A stretch of 64,000 nt of DNA from Desulfocucumis palustris (GTDB lineage: Bacteria; Bacillota; Desulfotomaculia; Desulfotomaculales; Desulfocucumaceae): contig NZ_BFAV01000045.1 in assembly GCF_002933875.1 (NCBI RefSeq), positions 111,122-175,121 on the forward strand, given 5' to 3'. Positions 59,208-64,000 of the stretch are shown here, one piece after another. The stretch's first letter is position 1; each line of letters opens with the position of its first letter. A model generated the notes under the pieces. It had not been told where the DNA came from. It saw only the letters and a program-made list of their open reading frames with translations, and ran no database searches. Position numbers and translations under genes: made by a program.

Positions 59208-61439
59208 CTACTGGGTGCCGGTTTCGGTTTGGCCTGGAATATTCCAGGGGATTTCCTGGTTTGGCTTCACAGTCTGACTGTCCGGCGGAAGTATCTGCCC
59301 GCCGGCGCCGGGAGAGTGAATGGTGCAGAAGTCCGTAGGCATCCTTTCATTGTAATCGGCCACGTTATCAGGAACGTTGTATTGAAGTTTAATCATAGTC
59401 CTGATTACCCTGTCCGGGCAGTACTCGGTGGGAAGTTTGCCGCTGGTTGCGCATACCTCCACAGGTACATGGGTGTCGTCCATCTTGGTGGGAACCGTTC
59501 CGCTGGCAAAAAGGTCCGTTACCATATGCTCCGGAGGGGTATTGGGTCCCGGCAGCAGCCCTGACTTGCTGTCCACCTTGGCGGAAACTATTCCCGGGGG
59601 TCTTTCAAAGTTGCTTACCGGCTTGCCCTCCAGCGCCTTGCCGATTATTTGACGCCAGATGGGGGCGGGGTAAACACCACCGTAACTCCTGGGCATTGGC
59701 TTGGGGTCGTCGAAACCAATCCATACCACTCCCACCAACTCGTGGGTATAGCCGGCAAACCAGATATCCTTGCCCTGATCGGTGGTTCCGGTTTTGCCCG
59801 CGGCCGGCCGGCTGATTTTGGCCCCGGTGCCAGTGCCGGACTGCACGGCTGATTTTAACATATCGGTTATTAAATAGGCCGTGGTGGGCTTCATGACCTG
59901 TTTCTGTTTGGGCGTGTGCTCCTCCAGCACCGTTCCGTCCGGTTCTTCCACTTTTAATATGGCCGTCGGTTCCGTGTATATGCCCTGGTTGGCAAAAGCC
60001 GCGTAAGCTGCCGCCAGCTTTAGCGGAGTTATTTCTTCGGTTCCCAGGGCCAAGCTGGCGCCGACCGAATTGCGGTCGATGTCTATATTCAACCGGTGGG
60101 CAAAATTAATGGCCTCGGGTATGGTGACATGGTCTACCAGCAGTTTCACCGCGGCAATATTAACCGAATAGGTTATGGCGGTTCGCAGGGTAATAAGTCC
60201 CCTGTATGAACGGCTGTCGTTGTGCGGTTCGTAGTTGCCGTATTTTACAGGAGCGTCGTCTATAACCGAAGCCGGTCCCATACCTTTTAATTCAATGGCC
60301 GGGGCATAGGCGATAATTGGTTTAAAGGATGAGCCGGGCTGCCGTCCCGGTTCCCGGGTTGCCCTGTTCCAGCCCAGTTTATTGGTATGCTGCCTGCCTC
60401 CCACCAGGGCTCTAATCTCTCCATTGCGGGGATCAAGAACAACAGCCGCTCCCTGGGGCTTTTCGTTTCCGATGGCCGGCGGGAAATTGCGGTCATTGGC
60501 CATTATCTTTTCGGCATTTTCCTGAATTTCCGGATCAATTGTGGTATAAACCTTTAATCCCTGCTTATACACTTTTTCCGGGCCGTATTTTTCTATCAAT
60601 TGCTCTGTAACGTAGTCCACAAAGTAAGGATAGGGATATTGCCTTCCGGCCGGCGAGCCTTCCTTAATATTAATTGGTTCGGATTCCGCGCCGGATGCCT
60701 CCTGGGGGCTGATGAAACCATATTCAGCCATTTGGGATATAATGGTGTCACGTCTGTTTAAAGCGGTCTTTTCGTCCCTGTAAGGGGAATAAATACTGGG
60801 GGCGCGCACAATGCTGGCAAGCAGGGCGGCGTCGGCCACCGTCAGATCGGAAACACCTTTGTCAAAGTATGTCTGGGCGGCTGATTGTATACCGTACGCG
60901 CCTTCTCCGAAATATATTTTGTTTAAGTACATTTCAAGAATTTCTTCTTTGGAATAGTGGCGCTCCACCTGAACCGCCAGTATTATTTCCTGGATTTTTC
61001 TTTTTATGGTCTTATCAGGAGTCAGGAAGGACATTCTGATTAACTGCTGGGTAATGGTGCTGGCTCCCTGGTGCAATCCTCCCTTGGTCAGATCCACAAA
61101 AACCGCCCTGATTATGCCTTGCAGGTCAACCCCGAAGTGCTGGTAAAAACGGCGGTCTTCGGCGGCCAGAAAAGCTTCCTGTACATTTTCCGGTATGTCG
61201 CTTAAGGATATGGGGACTCTGTTTTCAATTCCCACTTTGGTTATCAGTTTATTGTCCTTGTCATATATAAGAGTTGAGTTTGAGGACAATAATCCGCTTT
61301 CATCCCAGGCCGGTAAATCCTTAACGCTGACCGCCAGCAGTCCCAGCGCGGCCGCGCCGCATATAAAAGTGAAAAGCAGTATTATAAACAAGACAAATCT
61401 GCCGGGCCTTAACTTCTTTCGTCTCCGTGTTGCCGCCAA
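59208..61439 (-). CDS. penicillin-binding protein 1A (glycosyltransferase/transpeptidase)
   Basis: Bifunctional class A PBP, 743 aa. N-terminal membrane anchor (about 15-37), GT51 glycosyltransferase domain with EDRRFYQHFGVD and GASTITQQLIR, and a transpeptidase domain with QPGSSFKPIIAY (SxxK), the SVN in TYSVNIAAVK and KTGTTDQGKDIWF. A Pro/Gly-rich tail of about 110 residues ends the protein. The start is TTG 61439 after AAGGGGG. Transcribed toward rnpB; separate from the cob-linked class B PBP. Confidence 0.95.
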   Translation of the reverse strand: MAATRRRKKLRPGRFVLFIILLFTFICGAAALGLLAVSVKDLPAWDESGLLSSNSTLIYDKDNKLITKVGIENRVPISLSDIPENVQEAFLAAEDRRFYQHFGVDLQGIIRAVFVDLTKGGLHQGASTITQQLIRMSFLTPDKTIKRKIQEIILAVQVERHYSKEEILEMYLNKIYFGEGAYGIQSAAQTYFDKGVSDLTVADAALLASIVRAPSIYSPYRDEKTALNRRDTIISQMAEYGFISPQEASGAESEPINIKEGSPAGRQYPYPYFVDYVTEQLIEKYGPEKVYKQGLKVYTTIDPEIQENAEKIMANDRNFPPAIGNEKPQGAAVVLDPRNGEIRALVGGRQHTNKLGWNRATREPGRQPGSSFKPIIAYAPAIELKGMGPASVIDDAPVKYGNYEPHNDSRSYRGLITLRTAITYSVNIAAVKLLVDHVTIPEAINFAHRLNIDIDRNSVGASLALGTEEITPLKLAAAYAAFANQGIYTEPTAILKVEEPDGTVLEEHTPKQKQVMKPTTAYLITDMLKSAVQSGTGTGAKISRPAAGKTGTTDQGKDIWFAGYTHELVGVVWIGFDDPKPMPRSYGGVYPAPIWRQIIGKALEGKPVSNFERPPGIVSAKVDSKSGLLPGPNTPPEHMVTDLFASGTVPTKMDDTHVPVEVCATSGKLPTEYCPDRVIRTMIKLQYNVPDNVADYNERMPTDFCTIHSPGAGGQILPPDSQTVKPNQEIPWNIPGQTETGTQ

Positions 61440-61563
61440 TATTCTGTCCCCCTTAAAAAAGGTATAATAAACATTATAACATAATATTTTAACGGCACAT
61501 CGAAAAAGTCAATACGCCGCACCGGAGGGCTGTTTAGCCCGGATGAGCTGTTTTTGAGCGCTC

Positions 61564-61592
61564 TTGTCACCCGCTGCCGCCCTTGGTATAAT
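61564..61592 (+). promoter_or_regulatory. sigma-A promoter of tyrS
   Basis: TTGTCA, 17-bp spacer, TATAAT; the leader would be only about 25 nt. No T-box is present. Confidence 0.75.
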
Positions 61593-61623
61593 GTACTGGA
61601 TTTATTGAAAGGGGATACAATAA

Positions 61624-62844
61624 ATGGTTGGCGTGGAAAGGCAAATGGAAATAATCCGGCGGGGCGCGGTGGAAATTGTGCCTGAGGAGGAACTGGTGGA
61701 AAAGCTTAAACGTTCTGTGTCCACCGGTAAACCTTTAAAGATAAAATTAGGTCTGGACCCCACAGCCCCGGACATACATCTGGGACACACCGTGGTTTTG
61801 CATAAAATGCGACAGTTCCAGGAGCTAGGACATCAGGTCATTATAATATTGGGTGACTTTACCGCCCGTATAGGGGATCCCACCGGTAAATCGGAGACCC
61901 GCAAACAGTTGACCGAGGAACAGGTAAAGGAAAATGCCGGCACTTACCAGAGACAGATTTTTAAAATACTGGATCCCGAAAAAACGAAGCTGGTTTTTAA
62001 CAGCCAGTGGCTGGCTCCGCTTACCTTTGCTCAAATAATTGAACTGGCTGCCAAATACACCGTGGCAAGAATGCTGGAAAGGGAGGATTTTGCTAAAAGA
62101 TACAGGGAAAATCTCCCCATCAGCGTGCATGAATTTTTTTATCCTCTGATGCAGGGTTACGATTCCGTGGCCCTGGAGGCGGATGTGGAACTGGGGGGCA
62201 CTGATCAGAAATTTAATTTATTAATGGGGCGGACTTTACAAAGAGAGTACGGCCAGGAGCCTCAAATCGCCCTAATGATGCCGATAATTGAAGGGCTTGA
62301 CGGAGTCCAGAAAATGAGCAAAAGCCTGGGCAATTACATAGGCATAGACGAATCCCCCAGGGAAATGTACGGCAAGACCATGTCGCTGCCTGATGAATTA
62401 ATGATACGTTATTTTGAACTGGTAACCCCTGTCTTGCTGGAAGAGGTGCGTTCCATTGATGAGGGGCTGAAAAGCGGCGCCCTGCACCCCAGAGACGTTA
62501 AAATGAGGCTGGCCCGGGAGATTGTCGCTTTTTACCATGATCAGGAGGCGGCTCTTGCCGCTGAAGAAGAATTTAAAAGGATTTTTCAGCAGCACGAGCT
62601 GCCGGATGAAATACCAACCTTTAATGTCGGCCCGGATATAATGGAAGAGGGCAGTGTCTGGATGCCAAGGCTGCTTCATATAACCGGGCTTGCTTCCAGC
62701 ACCAGCGAGGCCCGCCGGCTTATTCAGCAGGGAGCCGTTAAGGTGGACGGGGAGAAAGTTGACGACCCTGCTGTAAACCTGACTGTGAAGGACGGCATGA
62801 TTATAAAGGCGGGAAAAAGAAAATTTGTTAAATTATCCGTTTAG
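61624..62844 (+). CDS. tyrS: tyrosyl-tRNA synthetase
   Basis: Class I synthetase charging tRNA-Tyr, 406 aa. HLGH at about 52-55, then [14 protein letters not shown], the tyrosine site [25 protein letters not shown] at about 230-234, and a C-terminal S4 RNA-binding domain ([30 protein letters not shown] in parts). The motif layout points to the TyrZ-like subtype of Firmicutes. ATG 61624; AAAGGGG is 8 nt upstream. Confidence 0.95.
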   Translation: MVGVERQMEIIRRGAVEIVPEEELVEKLKRSVSTGKPLKIKLGLDPTAPDIHLGHTVVLHKMRQFQELGHQVIIILGDFTARIGDPTGKSETRKQLTEEQVKENAGTYQRQIFKILDPEKTKLVFNSQWLAPLTFAQIIELAAKYTVARMLEREDFAKRYRENLPISVHEFFYPLMQGYDSVALEADVELGGTDQKFNLLMGRTLQREYGQEPQIALMMPIIEGLDGVQKMSKSLGNYIGIDESPREMYGKTMSLPDELMIRYFELVTPVLLEEVRSIDEGLKSGALHPRDVKMRLAREIVAFYHDQEAALAAEEEFKRIFQQHELPDEIPTFNVGPDIMEEGSVWMPRLLHITGLASSTSEARRLIQQGAVKVDGEKVDDPAVNLTVKDGMIIKAGKRKFVKLSV

Positions 62845-62860
62845 CATAAACATATTGCGG

Positions 62861-62887
62861 ACCTGCCCATGGGGGCAGGTTTTTTTG
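62861..62887 (+). terminator. tyrS terminator
   Basis: ACCTGCCC/GGGGCAGGT with a short loop, then TTTTTTT. Confidence 0.9.
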
Positions 62888-62963
62888 TTGGCCTTATATT
62901 ATTGCGCCGCGCATATAGATGTAGAAAGTATTTTGCCTGGCCTAATTATTTACATGGCGGCGG

Positions 62964-63626
62964 GTGAGGCTATTGTTTAAAAGGAGTAATCCGTATAAAA
63001 GAATGGCGATGGTAATGCTGCTGGTGGCAATACCCCTGGCATTATTGTGGTATGCTGATTTCGTAATGCGCCCGGCGCTATTTGAAATGGCCAGGGTGAG
63101 GGCCGTGAAAATAGCTACTGAGGCCATACACCGGGCCGTGATAAAAAAAGTTGCCGATAGCGGGGTCCATTATAACGATTTAATTAACATACATAAAGAC
63201 AGCCGGGGAAAGGTCGTCCTGATGCAGGCCGATACCATCAGGCTGAATCAATTGTCTTCGGGCGTTACTCTGACGGTTCAGGACGAATTAAATAAAATCC
63301 GGAGCGAAGATATCAGAATTCCTATAGGGCAGCTTTCGGGGATATACGCGCTGGCCAACCTTGGACCGGGGATCAGGATCAGTATCATGCCTGTGGGTAC
63401 GGTAAAGGTGGATTTAAACGATAAATTTGAAACCGCCGGCATTAACCAGACCAGGCATTCCATTTATCTCCGGTTCGAAACCGAAGTGCGGGTTATTATA
63501 CCGTTGAAAAGCGGCGAATCGAAGGTTGTAACCGAGGTTCCGGTAACCGAAAGCATTATTGTCGGTGATGTTCCGGGCACTTATGTGTCATTGCCCTGGG
63601 GTGTCCTGGGGGGAGGGGTTAATTAA
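62964..63626 (+). CDS. yunB: sporulation protein YunB
   Basis: 220 aa; in Bacillus a sigma-E-controlled sporulation protein of unknown activity. One N-terminal membrane helix (about 14-35, MAMVMLLVAIPLALLWYADF), then an extracytoplasmic domain: VRAVKIATEAIHRAVIKKV, ISIMPVGTVKVDLNDKF and AGINQTRHSIYLRFETEV are the conserved stretches. GTG 62964 with GGCGG immediately upstream. It supports a spore-forming host. Confidence 0.88.
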   Translation: MRLLFKRSNPYKRMAMVMLLVAIPLALLWYADFVMRPALFEMARVRAVKIATEAIHRAVIKKVADSGVHYNDLINIHKDSRGKVVLMQADTIRLNQLSSGVTLTVQDELNKIRSEDIRIPIGQLSGIYALANLGPGIRISIMPVGTVKVDLNDKFETAGINQTRHSIYLRFETEVRVIIPLKSGESKVVTEVPVTESIIVGDVPGTYVSLPWGVLGGGVN

Positions 63627-63724
63627 AGTAACTTATTTATTATGGTAATGCATAAATGACCCCGTGATCGGGGTAAAAATATTCTAAACAGCTTGACTGC
63701 CCGTACCCAAATACTACCTCTTGA

Positions 63725-63755
63725 ATACCACCTTGGATTAGTGGTATATTATTTC
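63725..63755 (+). terminator. probable yunB terminator
   Basis: ATACCAC/GTGGTAT stem, 9-nt loop, then ATTATTTCTT. A second hairpin ACCCC/GGGGT lies at 63660-63677 nearer the gene. Confidence 0.55.
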
Positions 63756-63859
63756 TTGCGCCGGTGAGGCCGGAAAAGAAAGGCTTGACTGGCGTGCTCA
63801 ATAATGTTAATATTACTAACGGTTGCAAAAATTGTCGACCGGACAGGTGAAAAAAGATG

Positions 63860-63888
63860 TTGACAATATAGCAACGCGGTGATATGAT
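63860..63888 (+). promoter_or_regulatory. rRNA operon promoter
   Basis: Perfect TTGACA, 17-bp spacer, TATGAT. The following leader contains CCTTGAAAACTAAACAG (63911-63927), the sequence usual before Firmicute 16S rRNA genes. The 16S gene itself lies beyond the right edge. Confidence 0.9.
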
Positions 63889-63894
63889 AAAGAA

Positions 63895-64000
63895 GTGTCA
63901 TCGAACCGGTCCTTGAAAACTAAACAGTAAAGCAAGATGGATTAATGGTAAAACCATAATCCTCGTCAAAGCAACAAGCCAAGCGAGGTAAACGAGCTAA
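63895..64000 (+). other. leader of an rRNA operon
   Basis: Transcribed region upstream of 16S, with TTGAAAACTAAACAG and the processing-stem half near the window edge (CAAGCCAAGCGAGG). No coding sequence. The rest is outside the window. Confidence 0.75.

Noticed and set aside
61440..61623. T-box leader before tyrS
   Set aside because: The predicted leader is only about 25 nt and there is no AGGGTGG...GCG T-box motif.

Overview
The window (about 64 kb, GC-rich at roughly 55% with AT-richer islands) looks like the chromosome of a spore-forming, anaerobic Firmicute of the Peptococcaceae/Desulfotomaculum-Pelotomaculum kind. Support: Firmicute housekeeping genes (zapA, mutS2, polX-PHP, spoIIIE/ftsK-type translocase, yunB, rodZ-like, a PASTA-type penicillin-binding protein), frequent GTG and TTG starts with strong GGAGG sites, many Rho-independent terminators, a cobalamin operon and a type IV pilus operon without any outer-membrane genes. 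The assignment is by gene content only; no rRNA gene is inside the window to prove it. The last bases are the promoter and leader of an rRNA operon whose 16S gene would begin just outside.

Layout. 1-10.4 kb: the 3' part of pheT, zapA, polX, a 3-methyladenine glycosylase, a NIF3-like protein, a double U32 protein and mutS2, all forward. 10.4-18.4 kb: a patchy accessory stretch holding the right end of a dead IS200/IS605 (TnpB) element, a DUF1992 gene, a MerR regulator with an isoprenylcysteine-methyltransferase-like gene, an acyl-CoA ligase, a diguanylate cyclase, a broken MFS transporter and two poorly known genes. 18.5-23.5 kb: phosphomannomutase, a PHP phosphoesterase, a DapL-like aminotransferase, a coiled-coil protein and a DUF3842 gene.

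23.5-33.4 kb: a cobalamin riboswitch followed by cobU, cbiP, cbiB, cbiA, cobS, cobD and cobC, i.e. amidation, aminopropanol linker supply and nucleotide-loop assembly of B12. A class B penicillin-binding protein follows 21 nt later. 33.4-47.9 kb: type IV pilus locus: prepilin peptidase (reverse), then a long leader, pilB, pilT, pilC, a sigma-70-family factor, pilM, pilN, pilO, a PilP-like protein, a secretin-like protein that lacks the outer-membrane barrel, the major pilin, a large PilX-like protein and two minor pseudopilins, one of which lacks a standard start codon.

47.9-52 kb: a decayed, rearranged patch with a VapBC toxin-antitoxin pair between two copies of the 3' end of a secreted repeat-protein gene, an orphan TrkA-C fragment, a coiled-coil protein, a 36-residue membrane peptide gene and a conserved small protein. 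52-64 kb: EamA transporter, uppP, ftsK/spoIIIE, tRNA 2-selenouridine synthase, rodZ-like gene, RNase P RNA, PBP1A, tyrS, yunB and the rRNA promoter. No CRISPR array, no tRNA gene and no intact insertion sequence were seen. Several short dispersed palindromic repeats occur at gene borders. The best candidates for something new are the monoderm pilus machinery (barrel-less secretin, built-in sigma factor, unassigned leader RNA) and the small-protein and repeat findings.
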